63,880 nucleotides of DNA from a bacterium (lineage in GTDB: Bacteria; JAMCPX01): contig JAJYLN010000014.1 of NCBI GenBank assembly GCA_021787665.1, positions 1 to 63,880 on the forward strand. Direction: 5' to 3'. The position numbers and the translations under genes were made by a program. Within the stretch, counting starts at the first letter, position 1. The number at the start of each line of letters is the position of its first letter. Positions 55,763 through 63,822 of this stretch are shown here, piece after piece. Under the pieces are notes generated by a model that worked only from the letters and a program-made list of their open reading frames with translations, did no database searches and was not told where the DNA came from.

Positions 55763-56062
55763 TTATCGGCATGAACTCTTGTCCGATTGAGGCATGCCAC
55801 TAAGGACGAAGCCCCGCTGATCAGAAAAATCCATTGAGGCCGCTGCAAGTGTCGCACTTGCATCCTTTTCAACAAATACCCTGAGCCCGTCTCTTTCGAT
55901 AGTTACATCTCCATCCATGGGTTGTTCCACAATATCCAGGGCCAGAGACGGGCCGCAGCATCCAGCGCCTGCGGTAAATATCCTGATACCGGATCCGTCC
56001 GTTCCCTGATCCCTGAGGAATTTTTTAAACCTTTCGATTGCATTACTTGTTAACGTAAGCAT
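55763..56062 (-). CDS. HesB/IscA-like protein of the ars locus (copy 1)
   Basis: 99 residues. It matches the IscA/HesB fold (ERFKKFLRDQG..GIRIFTAG, LRVFVEKDA) but with a Cys-Cys pair at 35-36 in GAGCCGPSLALDIV and no C-terminal CGC motif; a single Cys is at 98. Proteins of this type occur in some deltaproteobacteria, sometimes as selenoproteins with Sec in the CCGPS position; here the codon is a normal Cys. Placement between arsD and arsA suggests an arsenite or thiol role. Inference only. Confidence 0.7.
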   Translation of the reverse strand: MLTLTSNAIERFKKFLRDQGTDGSGIRIFTAGAGCCGPSLALDIVEQPMDGDVTIERDGLRVFVEKDASATLAAASMDFSDQRGFVLSGMPQSDKSSCR

Positions 56063-56078
56063 GTATCCTCCTTTCTCA

Positions 56079-56429
56079 CTATCCCTGCAATGACAGTGTC
56101 ATTGGTCGATGTTTTAACGGCGTAAGGTTCAGTGCCTTGCACAGTTCCTCGTATGAAGGGTAGGCGCCAGTTTTAAAAACAGAGCCGTCCACGATAATTA
56201 TCGGCAATATATGTTTGCCGTTTTTATGAAGAAGATCTGCCACTATCTTGTTTGTCATGAAGTCTTTCGTCTGTTGGGAAAGGTTATAGCGTTCAACCTC
56301 GACACCCTGTTTTTTCAATGCCAGCACGGCATCGTTTACCTTTACCAATACCGGATCGACCACCGGGCCGCACAGTCCTGTGGAACAGCACAGTGCCGGA
56401 TCATAAATCGCTATCTTCGTATGTTGCAT
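56079..56429 (-). CDS. arsD: Arsenite metallochaperone ArsD
   Basis: 116 residues with the conserved cysteines Cys14-Cys15 and Cys20 in ALCCSTGLCGPVVDP, and LKKQGVEVERYNLSQ..TKDFMTNKIVADLLHKNGKHILPIIIVDG. ArsD binds As(III) through these cysteines and passes it to ArsA. The C-terminal cysteine pairs of some ArsDs are absent. Second gene of the main ars unit. Confidence 0.92.
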   Translation of the reverse strand: MQHTKIAIYDPALCCSTGLCGPVVDPVLVKVNDAVLALKKQGVEVERYNLSQQTKDFMTNKIVADLLHKNGKHILPIIIVDGSVFKTGAYPSYEELCKALNLTPLKHRPMTLSLQG

Positions 56430-56440
56430 AGCTTCTCCTT

Positions 56441-56791
56441 TTATCTCGTCTCTGAAAGCGATGTTTCTTTCTCCTGCTCTGCAATTTTTAATTTACCGTC
56501 CATTTCCAGCTTCTCATGCACTTTGTCCCATATCTTTTCCTTTGCGTAGAGCAGCCGTAGTTCTATTTTGTCAGGAAAGCTGATTGCCGTACCTCGGCAC
56601 AAATTACCACAGGTCGTACATCCCACGACACACGCATCGGGGTTTACGACTTTTGGGCCATCTTTGGTCCACTCAAAAACTTTCTGACCACAGTTCATGC
56701 AGATGGAACATTTGTCCTTCAAGCACTTTTCCAAATCTATTATGGGATACCAAGTGACCTTTTCTCTCGGATAACCTACTATCCACGGCAT
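56441..56791 (-). CDS. Ferredoxin-like protein with two 4Fe-4S motifs, ars-associated
   Basis: 116 residues. First cluster motif C23-X4-C28-X2-C31-X2-C34 and second C54-X3-C58-X2-C61-X3-C65 (CVVGCTTCGNLCRGTAISFP). The remainder is an unusual helical tail (KEKIWDKVHEKLEMDGKLK). It heads the second ars operon right behind the operator at 56918. An electron-transfer role for arsenate or thioredoxin chemistry is possible; I know no characterised arsenic function for it. Confidence 0.75.
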   Translation of the reverse strand: MPWIVGYPREKVTWYPIIDLEKCLKDKCSICMNCGQKVFEWTKDGPKVVNPDACVVGCTTCGNLCRGTAISFPDKIELRLLYAKEKIWDKVHEKLEMDGKLKIAEQEKETSLSETR

Positions 56792-56917
56792 ATTCTTTAC
56801 TCCTTCCTTAGTGTAAGTTATTGTATTTATAAACGAAATCTATTTTCTGCATTTGCTTCTTCTTCAGTTTTACTATATCCACTTGGTTCTCTTTTTCTGC
56901 ACGGTGTACTATCTCTG

Positions 56918-56963
56918 TATCACGATATAGTGATATATTAGCTACCAGTGTTTACAATGTCAA
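56918..56963 (-). promoter_or_regulatory. Promoter with ArsR-type operator, main ars unit
   Basis: TTGACA (56958-56963), 17-bp spacer and TAATAT (56935-56940), read on the minus strand. The palindrome TATCAC-N6-GTGATA (56918-56935) overlaps the -10 and start region, matching the operator at arsR. The remaining stretch between 56964 and 57202 holds no gene that I can see. The leader to the ferredoxin gene is about 130 bases. Confidence 0.8.
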
Positions 56964-57202
56964 GAAAAATAGGTCATGGCTTTTATCAAACCGGAGCATG
57001 CAGGTAATACATAAGGGAGTTTTTGTAAAAGCCTTCATCAGGTACAGAGCAACGAGGAATCTCCACACACTCATGTCACTCTGGCATAGCGAACAATCTA
57101 CGTTCTGAGGCCCTATACTCCTGTGTGTTAATTCAGAATTACAAGATGCTGTCATTACGATCGACAACGATTGCGGCAAATACCCATGCAACCCTCATGT
57201 GA

Positions 57203-57553
57203 TTATTCGTCACACTCATCGCATGCATCACCAGCATCATCGTCACATCCCGGGGAACAGCATGAGCCATGGTCTGACTGTGGCATACCCCGCACGACGA
57301 AGCCGTGCTCGCCGGAAAAATCCATCGTCGCCTCTGCAAGGGTCGTCTCTGCATCCTTTTCAACAAATACCCTGAGCCCGTCCTTCTCTATGGTTACATC
57401 CCCGTCTGATGCGTGTTCCACGAGATCAATAGCCAGCGACGGGCCGCAGCATCCGGAATCCGTCAAAAATATCCGTACCCCGTAATTCTCACATCCTTCA
57501 TCCTTGAGAATCCTCTTGAACCTTTGTACCGCCTGGTCCGTTAACGTCGGCAT
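57203..57553 (-). CDS. HesB/IscA-like protein of the ars locus (copy 2, Cys-rich tail)
   Basis: 116 residues, a paralogue of the 55763 gene over the core (VRIFLTDSGCCGPSLAIDLVEH, LRVFVEKDAETTLAEATMDFSGEHGFVVRG) with Cys35-Cys36 again. It has an extra 20-residue tail rich in Cys, Asp and Glu (HGSCCSPGCDD..CDECDE), a likely metal-binding extension. It is the last gene of the arsR unit, 28 bp after the truncated arsD. Confidence 0.72.
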   Translation of the reverse strand: MPTLTDQAVQRFKRILKDEGCENYGVRIFLTDSGCCGPSLAIDLVEHASDGDVTIEKDGLRVFVEKDAETTLAEATMDFSGEHGFVVRGMPQSDHGSCCSPGCDDDAGDACDECDE

Positions 57554-57581
57554 GTAATCTCCTTTCCTATCCGTCTGGGGT

Positions 57582-57707
57582 TCATTGTTTTTTCAATGCC
57601 TGCACGGCATCGTTTACCTTTACCAACACCGGATCGACCACCGGACCGCACAGCCCCGTGGAGCAGCACGGTGCCGGATCATCGATCGCAACGTTCTTCG
57701 CCTGCAT
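57582..57707 (-). pseudogene. Truncated second arsD (N-terminal 41 residues)
   Basis: The ATG at 57707 opens 41 codons nearly identical in pattern to ArsD 1-40, including the cysteines in APCCSTGLCGPVVDP, then stops after ALKKQ. The C-terminal two thirds are missing. Its start lies inside the arsR end (28-bp overlap), so it is translated with arsR. It might still be a Cys-rich arsenic-binding peptide, or simply debris of a locus duplication. Confidence 0.75.
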
Positions 57708-58095
57708 GGATACTCCTTGCACGCCGTTTCTTCTTCAAGGCAACGACGCTGCAAAACGCAACACCCTTTTTGCTGACCTCGTTCAGACTCCTGTTATCTT
57801 TTTGAAGGATGGGATCGTCCTTGGGTAACGATGGCAGAAGGCGGATGAAGTCACGGTTATGTGCGTTCGTCTTGTCCTTCGAAAGTCTGTAGAATGACCA
57901 CGTGCCCCTTTTCTCCATCTCAACAAGACCCGCATTTTTGAGAATCCCGAGGTGCTTGGAAACCGTCGACTGCCCCATGTCGAGTATGACCATGAACTGG
58001 CAGACGCACAGCTCGCTGTGCGCAAGGAGGTTCAATATCCTTGCCCTTGTTTCATCTGACATCGCCTTGGACGATCTGACGAATTCTCTCAGCAT
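57679..58095 (-). CDS. arsR: ArsR-family arsenic-responsive repressor
   Basis: 138 residues. A winged helix with ELCVCQFMVILDMGQSTVSKHLGILKNAGLVEMEKRGTWSFYRL; the two cysteines in ELCVCQ form the As(III) sensor. Length is ordinary apart from a basic C-terminal extension (KKKRRARS). It reads into the truncated arsD and HesB-like gene, giving the first ars unit. It should repress both ars promoters. Confidence 0.93.
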   Translation of the reverse strand: MLREFVRSSKAMSDETRARILNLLAHSELCVCQFMVILDMGQSTVSKHLGILKNAGLVEMEKRGTWSFYRLSKDKTNAHNRDFIRLLPSLPKDDPILQKDNRSLNEVSKKGVAFCSVVALKKKRRARSIHAGEERCDR

Positions 58096-58108
58096 CTTCT
58101 TATTCCTA

Positions 58109-58154
58109 TATCACCATATAGTGATATGATACCCATGACGGCGTTTTCTGTCAA
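58109..58154 (-). promoter_or_regulatory. Promoter with ArsR-type operator, arsR unit
   Basis: TTGACA (58149-58154), 17-bp spacer and TATCAT (58126-58131) on the minus strand. The palindrome TATCAC-N6-GTGATA (58109-58126) lies directly after the -10 and ends 13 bases before the arsR start. Confidence 0.82.
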
Positions 58155-58216
58155 GGAATTTAAATAGGGTCTACTGGGTAAACCGGTGCTTGGATCTTGT
58201 GATAGATTTTCCTGAG

Positions 58217-59773
58217 TTACAGTTCTATCGTCGGGGCTTCCCCTGTACCTTCTCCGTTCTTCGCGGATTTGACGCCCTTGAGCACGAGCACGATCGGTAT
58301 GGTAATCAGAAAAGCGAGTGCCATGAACAGGAACGCATGGTTGGATGCGATCATAAATGCCTGCTTTGTCACCAGTCCGTTGATCAGCATCAGTGCCTTG
58401 TGCGTTGGCGGGTAAACAGAAGGTGCATGGGTAAGTGCTGCAGCATGTTGTAACAGCATAAGGCTCGGGGTAGTATAGACACTGACGTTCCTGCCGAGAA
58501 TTTCATGATTGAACTGGACATTATTATCCATCATCGTGGCAAGCATGGCAATACCGATAGAGCCTGCGACCTGCCGGATAAGATTATACAATCCGGATGC
58601 ATCGGTCTTGAACTTGTTCTCAATGGTCAGCAGCGATGAAACGTTGAGGGACACGATAATGAAACCGAAACCAATCCCCTGGATAAACTGCGGCCAGAAT
58701 ATCTCCCAAAATCCCATGCCGAGGCTGAGGCTGCCGAGCTGGATGGATGAAATTATTGCCAGGAGAAACCCGGTGCCAACCAGCACGTTCGGTCCCAGTT
58801 TGTTGAACAGCTTGCCCGCAAGAGGCATGGCAAAGGCCATCGCGAGTCCCCGGGACATGATCGCAAGGCCTGCATCATAGGCCGAATATCCCATGATATT
58901 CTGAAGAAACATGGGCAGAAGAAACAGGCTGCCGAACATCCCCAGACTGAAAACCATGGAGAGAAGTGAGTTTGCGCTCAGGTTTATGTCTTTTAAAACC
59001 TTTAAATTTACCGCGGGGTGCTCTGAAAAGAGCTCTTTGACGATAAATAGGATTATGGCAAGTGCCGATACGATCGTTAAGGTCACGATATAATTCGAAG
59101 AAAACCAGTCTTTGTACTCTCCGTCCGTCAGGACAATCTGCATGGCACCCAGGCCGATGGTAAGAAAGGTTATCCCGAACCAATCGACGCCGCCCTTGAG
59201 CTTCTGAATAAAGGGAGGGTCCTCGATAAACAGATACAGCAGGACAAGGTTGATCAGACCGATGGGCAGATTGACATAAAAGACCCATGGCCATGAATAG
59301 TTGGTGACAATCCATCCGCCGAGGTACGGGCCTATCGCAGGTCCGAGGACAATGGCAAGGCTGAATATCGCCATCGCAGTTCCCTGTTCTTCCCGTGGAA
59401 ACGTTTCGGCGAGGATTGCCTGGGCAAGCGGTATCAGTGCACCGCCGCCCATGCCCTGCAGGAGCCGAAACACGACGATGGAGGGGAGATCCCATGCGAC
59501 ACCACATAATAAGGAGCTCACCGTGAACAACAGGACCGACAGCATGTAATAGTTTTTTCTTCCCAAAAGAGAACTGAAGAAACTTACCAACGGCATCAGG
59601 ACCACACCGGAGAGCATATAGCCGGTTATCACCCAGGTTATTTCTTCTATGGATGCCGACATGGACCCTTTGATATAGGGCAATGCCACATTGACAACAC
59701 TCATATCTATACTGAAGAGCGTTGTGCTGGGAATGACCGCTAAGGTGACCAGCCATTTATTGGTTTTCGTCAT
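58217..59773 (-). CDS. DHA2-family multidrug efflux transporter (EmrB-like)
   Basis: 518 residues with 14 predicted membrane spans. It has the MFS motif A loop SSLLGRKNYYMLSV, the antiporter motif C region (ALGPAIGPYLGGWIV) and the DHA2 N-terminal ITWVITGYMLSGVVLMPL. The drug-binding Asp near VNVALP is present. It is the inner-membrane pump of a tripartite system with the HlyD-like and TolC-like genes just upstream (12 bp after the HlyD stop). Substrates cannot be told. Confidence 0.9.
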   Translation of the reverse strand: MTKTNKWLVTLAVIPSTTLFSIDMSVVNVALPYIKGSMSASIEEITWVITGYMLSGVVLMPLVSFFSSLLGRKNYYMLSVLLFTVSSLLCGVAWDLPSIVVFRLLQGMGGGALIPLAQAILAETFPREEQGTAMAIFSLAIVLGPAIGPYLGGWIVTNYSWPWVFYVNLPIGLINLVLLYLFIEDPPFIQKLKGGVDWFGITFLTIGLGAMQIVLTDGEYKDWFSSNYIVTLTIVSALAIILFIVKELFSEHPAVNLKVLKDINLSANSLLSMVFSLGMFGSLFLLPMFLQNIMGYSAYDAGLAIMSRGLAMAFAMPLAGKLFNKLGPNVLVGTGFLLAIISSIQLGSLSLGMGFWEIFWPQFIQGIGFGFIIVSLNVSSLLTIENKFKTDASGLYNLIRQVAGSIGIAMLATMMDNNVQFNHEILGRNVSVYTTPSLMLLQHAAALTHAPSVYPPTHKALMLINGLVTKQAFMIASNHAFLFMALAFLITIPIVLVLKGVKSAKNGEGTGEAPTIEL

Positions 59774-59785
59774 GATCGTTCCTGC

Positions 59786-60874
59786 TCACTGCTTGATCAA
59801 CACATACGGGTAAACCGAGAGCCCCGGATACAGCGGTGTGTCCGTGTACGATGCCTGATCCAGAACAATTTTCACCGGCACCCGCTGAACCACCTTGATA
59901 AAGTTACCGGTTGCATTCTCCGGAGGCAGCAGGCTGAAGGCAGAACCACTGCCCGACTGGAAGCTCGCGACATGGCCTTTGAATGTCCTGCCTGGATACG
60001 CGTCGATCTTGATGTTGACCGGCGCCCCGATCTTTATCTTGTTGATATCTGTTTCCTTGAAATTGGCGACAATCCACACCTTGTCAAGGTCGACCACACT
60101 CAGGTAGGGAATCCCCGGCATAACGTATGCTCCGGGGTTGACGTTCTTCTTGGTTACATAGCCGTTACACGGGGCGTACACCGTTGTCCTCTGGAGATTG
60201 ATCGCTGCGAGCTTATAGCCGGCCTCAAGCGCATGCGTGACCATTGTTTTGGTTTTCAATTCTTCTTTGAGATTCTGAATACCGGTCTTCAGTTGTACGA
60301 TGGTCGCCTGATCGGCACCGACCTTCGCCGAACTCATCGCATATTTCGTTTTCATTTCATCGTACGAAAGCCTGGACACTGCATTGTCTTTCAAAAGGTT
60401 CTCATAGCGTTGTGCATTTTCTTCATTGAGCGTATTCATCGCCGTATCGGCCTTCAACTCATATCCCGCCTTGATCAACATTTCCTTTTGCATAGCTATC
60501 GAAAGGTTGATCTGTTTGAGTTCATTTTTGTTTGCCTGATACTGTGCCTGTGCCCTGTTTGTGTTCTCTGTATAGTCGGACGGATCGATGGTAAACAGGG
60601 GATCTCCTGCCTTCACGTACTGATTGTCGCGAACAAAGACCTTCATGACCTGCCCTTTGACCTGCGGAGCTACCGGAACAATGGCACTGCTTCCATCGAC
60701 AAAGGCATCATCCGTGTCGACATGGGTGAACATGAACCGTATCGTCGGTATCTCAGCTATCACGAGTATCAGTGCAACCACTGCCGAGACCATCAGGATG
60801 ATCTTTCTTTTTGAATTTTTTCCCGGTTTTGAAGCGGGCTGTTTTGGTTTGTTTTCCATGTTATTATTTTCCAT
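59786..60874 (-). CDS. HlyD/EmrA-family membrane fusion protein
   Basis: 362 residues. A basic N-terminus, one transmembrane helix (IILMVSAVVALILVIAEI), then biotin-lipoyl-like halves (VAPQVKGQVMKVFVRDNQYVKAGDPLFTIDPSDY and TVYAPCNGYVTKKNVNPGAYV) around a long coiled-coil hairpin. It bridges the EmrB-like pump and TolC. It overlaps the tolC-like gene by 11 bp. Confidence 0.92.
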   Translation of the reverse strand: MENNNMENKPKQPASKPGKNSKRKIILMVSAVVALILVIAEIPTIRFMFTHVDTDDAFVDGSSAIVPVAPQVKGQVMKVFVRDNQYVKAGDPLFTIDPSDYTENTNRAQAQYQANKNELKQINLSIAMQKEMLIKAGYELKADTAMNTLNEENAQRYENLLKDNAVSRLSYDEMKTKYAMSSAKVGADQATIVQLKTGIQNLKEELKTKTMVTHALEAGYKLAAINLQRTTVYAPCNGYVTKKNVNPGAYVMPGIPYLSVVDLDKVWIVANFKETDINKIKIGAPVNIKIDAYPGRTFKGHVASFQSGSGSAFSLLPPENATGNFIKVVQRVPVKIVLDQASYTDTPLYPGLSVYPYVLIKQ

Positions 60875-62243
60875 AATCGTTCCTCCCTATGCTTCGTTCA
60901 AGCTTTGCTACATTTATTTCATAACCATACAGGGCATTATAATAATTCAGTTCAGCCTGTGTAAGGTACGTTTGTGCGTCCAAGACTTCGGTGGATGTGA
61001 CCAGTTGCTGTCCATACTGCTTATTGGTGATCCTATAGTTTTCTTTTGCCTGTTCGAGGGCTGTCTCGGATGTGCTGATGTCATCGGCAGCAGTATGCAA
61101 TGCTATAAAATCACTCTTTACCTGAAGTTTGACCTGGTTCATAAATGCATGGAGCTGATTTTGCAGTGCCGATTTCCTATAATCTGCCTGCTGGGCGTTG
61201 TCCGTCGTTTTGAGCCAGTTAAACAGCGTCCACTTGATGCCGATGCCTACCATCTGATTATATTGATTCTGATAACTGTTTCGTGCGGCAAGACCGTCCT
61301 GTCCTGCCTGGGTATACGCTGCAAACGCAAAGACATGCGGATAATATTCACTTTCCGCGAGCCTGACGTGGGTATTCGCCTCCTGAACCCGTATGCCCAT
61401 CGCCTTGAGCTCGGGTCGTTCCTGCAAAGCCTCATCCGTCAATACCGTCAGCGTTTCTGTCGACGATGCGACAGAAGTGATATCCTGTAATTGCACATCT
61501 TGGTTCAAATCTCTGTTTAATACGGTATTGAAGTTTGCCCGTGCAATATCGAGGTTTGCCGCTGCCTGGGCTTTAAATTGAACTGCATCCGCCAATGCAA
61601 CCTGAGATTTGAGCAGATCATTATATGCAATAATGCCTCGATCGTAAAAGTGTCGTGCCTCGTCCTCATGCGAGGTCAACTGTTGCACCCGTTCGTCAGC
61701 AACTTGAAGTTGTTTTTGTGCGCGTAGTGTATTGAAGTAAGCAATCTTTGCCTCCTCCGCAATGTTGAGCACAGCCTCTTCCCGTTGTACCCTGGCAACG
61801 TCGATGCCTAATTCGCCAAGTTTGTGCTGATTGAAGAGTGCAAAGCCCGTGAAAATCGGCTGCTTGAGCTCGATTTCCCAGTTTATCAATGCCGTTCCGT
61901 TCATATACATGCGCGGCGGGAGGTACACGGAGTCTCCATTGGGTTTTCCTGCATTAAAAACCGGCAGGGGCCTGTGCGGTATTTGCAGGTATGGCTGGTT
62001 CCTCAATCCTACGGCGCTGTAGTCAAAGGAAAGTTCCGGAAGCATGGATGCCGTTGCACCGCGACGCTGCGCCTGAGCAGCCTTGATCTGATCCATCGTT
62101 GCCTGTATCAAGTAATTATTATGGATCGCCTCCTGCACGGCTGAATCCGGCGTAATTACGTCATCTGCCGTGGCGTGAACAGCAAAAGCCAGGAGTGCAG
62201 CACCTGTTAAAAGAACCGAAAGAGAGAATGTTTTTGCTTTCAT
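60864..62243 (-). CDS. TolC-family outer-membrane efflux protein
   Basis: 459 residues with a signal ending near VHATA, then repeated helical hairpins characteristic of TolC: PDSAVQEAIHNNYLIQATMDQIKAAQAQRRGATASMLPEL and YQNQYNQMVGIGIKWTLFNWLKT. It forms the outer-membrane channel of the drug efflux system. Its start overlaps the stop of a 15-codon leader by four bases. Confidence 0.92.
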   Translation of the reverse strand: MKAKTFSLSVLLTGAALLAFAVHATADDVITPDSAVQEAIHNNYLIQATMDQIKAAQAQRRGATASMLPELSFDYSAVGLRNQPYLQIPHRPLPVFNAGKPNGDSVYLPPRMYMNGTALINWEIELKQPIFTGFALFNQHKLGELGIDVARVQREEAVLNIAEEAKIAYFNTLRAQKQLQVADERVQQLTSHEDEARHFYDRGIIAYNDLLKSQVALADAVQFKAQAAANLDIARANFNTVLNRDLNQDVQLQDITSVASSTETLTVLTDEALQERPELKAMGIRVQEANTHVRLAESEYYPHVFAFAAYTQAGQDGLAARNSYQNQYNQMVGIGIKWTLFNWLKTTDNAQQADYRKSALQNQLHAFMNQVKLQVKSDFIALHTAADDISTSETALEQAKENYRITNKQYGQQLVTSTEVLDAQTYLTQAELNYYNALYGYEINVAKLERSIGRNDYGK

Positions 62244-62287
62244 AAATTCACCCTGCTCCGTATCGTTCTTTGTATCCTATTCATCAT
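62240..62287 (-). CDS. Short leader ORF translationally coupled to tolC-like gene (15 aa)
   Basis: Begins ATGATG at 62287 after a strong AGGGAGGAAC site and encodes MMNRIQRTIRSRVNL, then a stop whose TGA overlaps the tolC ATG (ATGA). The tolC start itself has only a weak site (CAGGGTG). Translation of tolC may depend on this basic leader peptide. Its sequence is not conserved in any way I can test. Confidence 0.5.
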   Translation of the reverse strand: MMNRIQRTIRSRVNL

Positions 62288-62303
62288 GTTCCTCCCTTGT
62301 TGG

Positions 62304-62320
62304 TAATCACTTACATACAA
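62304..62320 (-). promoter_or_regulatory. Operator-like sequence upstream of tolC-like gene
   Basis: Contains TAATCACTTACATACAA, nearly the same as the sequence in the tetR promoter at 62962. It likely binds the TetR-family regulator so that drugs induce the efflux operon. Confidence 0.55.
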
Positions 62321-62359
62321 ATATATCACATTAATTCCCGTGTACGTGGGTGCATAAAA

Positions 62360-62950
62360 TTATTTCAGCAGCATGCGCTGCATCAACGAGAACATTCTCT
62401 TACAGAAGTTATGAATTTCAAACTGGTCTTTATTCAGAATCATTTCTATGTTCAATGTTATGGGAATGCCCATATAGATGGTAGCAATATCGTCTACAGC
62501 AAGCTTCTTGTTCCATAGACCCTCGGCCATCCCGTCCCGTATGATCTTGCTGAACAGGGATTTCTGTTCAGCAAGTATTTCGTGTAAATTATTTTTCAGT
62601 TCCTTATCGTTCATATGGGCGGCTTCTGAAAAAAGAAGTATCGTAATTCCTTTATTATCAATGAGATATTTTACATGCCAGCAAAGGAAGGCAAACAATT
62701 TATTCTCCGATTCTTCGGCACTGAGGGCAATCTTCCTCATTTCACCGATGAGATCTGTCTTTACGTCCTGCATAATGCCGAGCATGATGTCCCGCTTTGA
62801 CTTGAAGTGGCGGAAAATCGCACCTTCGGTGATACCGACCCTGTTTGCCAGATTCCTTGTTGATAGTTGGTTTAGCCCGTCCTTGAAAATAATGTCCAGC
62901 ACGGCCTTTTTAATCTGCTCCTGCCTGATTTCAGTTGTTTGTCGTTCCAT
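62360..62950 (-). CDS. TetR-family regulator of the efflux operon
   Basis: 196 residues from the ATG at 62950 (an in-frame ATG at 62968 lies in the promoter and was not chosen). The helix-turn-helix is LSTRNLANRVGITEGAIFRHFKSKRDIMLG (~34-63), followed by helical ligand-binding sequence. It lies upstream of the emr/tolC genes on the same strand. An operator-like repeat shared between its own promoter and the tolC leader indicates it controls both. Inducers unknown. Confidence 0.9.
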   Translation of the reverse strand: MERQTTEIRQEQIKKAVLDIIFKDGLNQLSTRNLANRVGITEGAIFRHFKSKRDIMLGIMQDVKTDLIGEMRKIALSAEESENKLFAFLCWHVKYLIDNKGITILLFSEAAHMNDKELKNNLHEILAEQKSLFSKIIRDGMAEGLWNKKLAVDDIATIYMGIPITLNIEMILNKDQFEIHNFCKRMFSLMQRMLLK

Positions 62951-62957
62951 AGTAAAT

Positions 62958-62986
62958 GATATAATCACTTACTTACATGTTGTCAA
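62958..62986 (-). promoter_or_regulatory. tetR promoter with operator-like spacer
   Basis: TTGACA (62981-62986), 17-bp spacer and TATATC (62958-62963) on the minus strand. TAATCACTTACTTACA (62962-62977, plus orientation) sits mostly within the spacer, so bound repressor would block RNA polymerase. This suggests autoregulation. Confidence 0.6.
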
Positions 62987-63070
62987 GCATTTTTTTGCAG
63001 ATTTTTATCCGGACAGCTTCTCGTGTAAGGAGTACACTGAATTTTATACATAAGGTCTTTTAGAAACACC

Positions 63071-63635
63071 TTATTTCACGAATGCAATGCCGTAATGATA
63101 GGGTTTTAAGTCATACTGAGACGGGCTCTGAAAACCAACGCTCTGCGCCCATTGAATACAGTCCCCGGGTTTCGGTCGAATGGCCAGCGGATGGCCCCCT
63201 TGGTGTTGAAGCGTCATGATTCCAGTGGATAATCCCGGCCAATCCGCCTTTCTTGAGGATCCTCCATGCCTCTGTCAACAACGACCGTGGGTTTTCGAGG
63301 TGAAGGATGTTAAACAGCATGACATAATCAACGCTTGTGTCCGGTAATCCGGAGCCATTAGCCATAAAATCGCGGAGAAGAGGCTTGATATTATGCATAG
63401 CTTGCTGCTTGGCCTTTTCTTCCACCATGCGGATCAAATCAGGCTCGATGTCCACTGCAAATATAGTACCTTTGATTATTTTGGCGGCGGCCAGGGTAAA
63501 TGTTCCATACCCGCAACCAAATTCCGCGACATTACCGGTCTGTGCAGACATCCCCAGTGTCATGAGAATAGCATGCGGATCAAAAAACGTTTCCCACATA
63601 TCCTGTGACGGCATCCCGCTTTCACGAATCTTCAT
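63071..63635 (-). pseudogene. Class I SAM-dependent methyltransferase, frameshifted near the 3' end
   Basis: From 63635 the frame encodes a Rossmann methyltransferase: VAEFGCGYGTFTLAAAKI (motif I), GTIFAVDIEPDLIRM (acidic loop), LPDTSVDYVMLFNILHLENPRSLLTEAWRILKKGGLAGIIHWNHD. In the original frame it stops at 63111 after an unlikely tail. One base shift near 63190 gives PGDCIQWAQSVGF, then YDLKPYHYGIAFVK, a believable ending that stops at 63071. The run GGGGG close to the shift may be a sequencing error or a true mutation. Substrate unknown; arsenite methylation is not supported, as no Cys-rich motif is seen. Confidence 0.75.
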
Positions 63636-63799
63636 TGTATCTTATTAATGCTTGCGACTTCGTTTAGTCCTCTATCCTAAAATAAATCCGTTGCCTTCCA
63701 CGAAGGTTATAACCTGTTGCTAGGTCATGTAAAGTCAATTTTTCAGCATAGGTGTCACCCATTTAAAGTGCCCGTGTCAAGGGAAAAGATCATCCCTAT

Positions 63800-63822
63800 C
63801 GTGAGAAACGGAGTTTCTCACG
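63800..63822. repeat. Perfect 10-bp inverted repeat (hairpin)
   Basis: CGTGAGAAAC-GGA-GTTTCTCACG. It lies in the gene-free end of the window (63650-63880), near GTGTCACCC and GTGTCAAGG, which may be decayed insertion-sequence ends. No T tract follows, so it is probably not a terminator. Confidence 0.5.

Noticed and set aside
63071-63635. Arsenite methyltransferase (ArsM)
   Set aside because: The conserved cysteines of ArsM are missing and the gene lies beyond the efflux operon.
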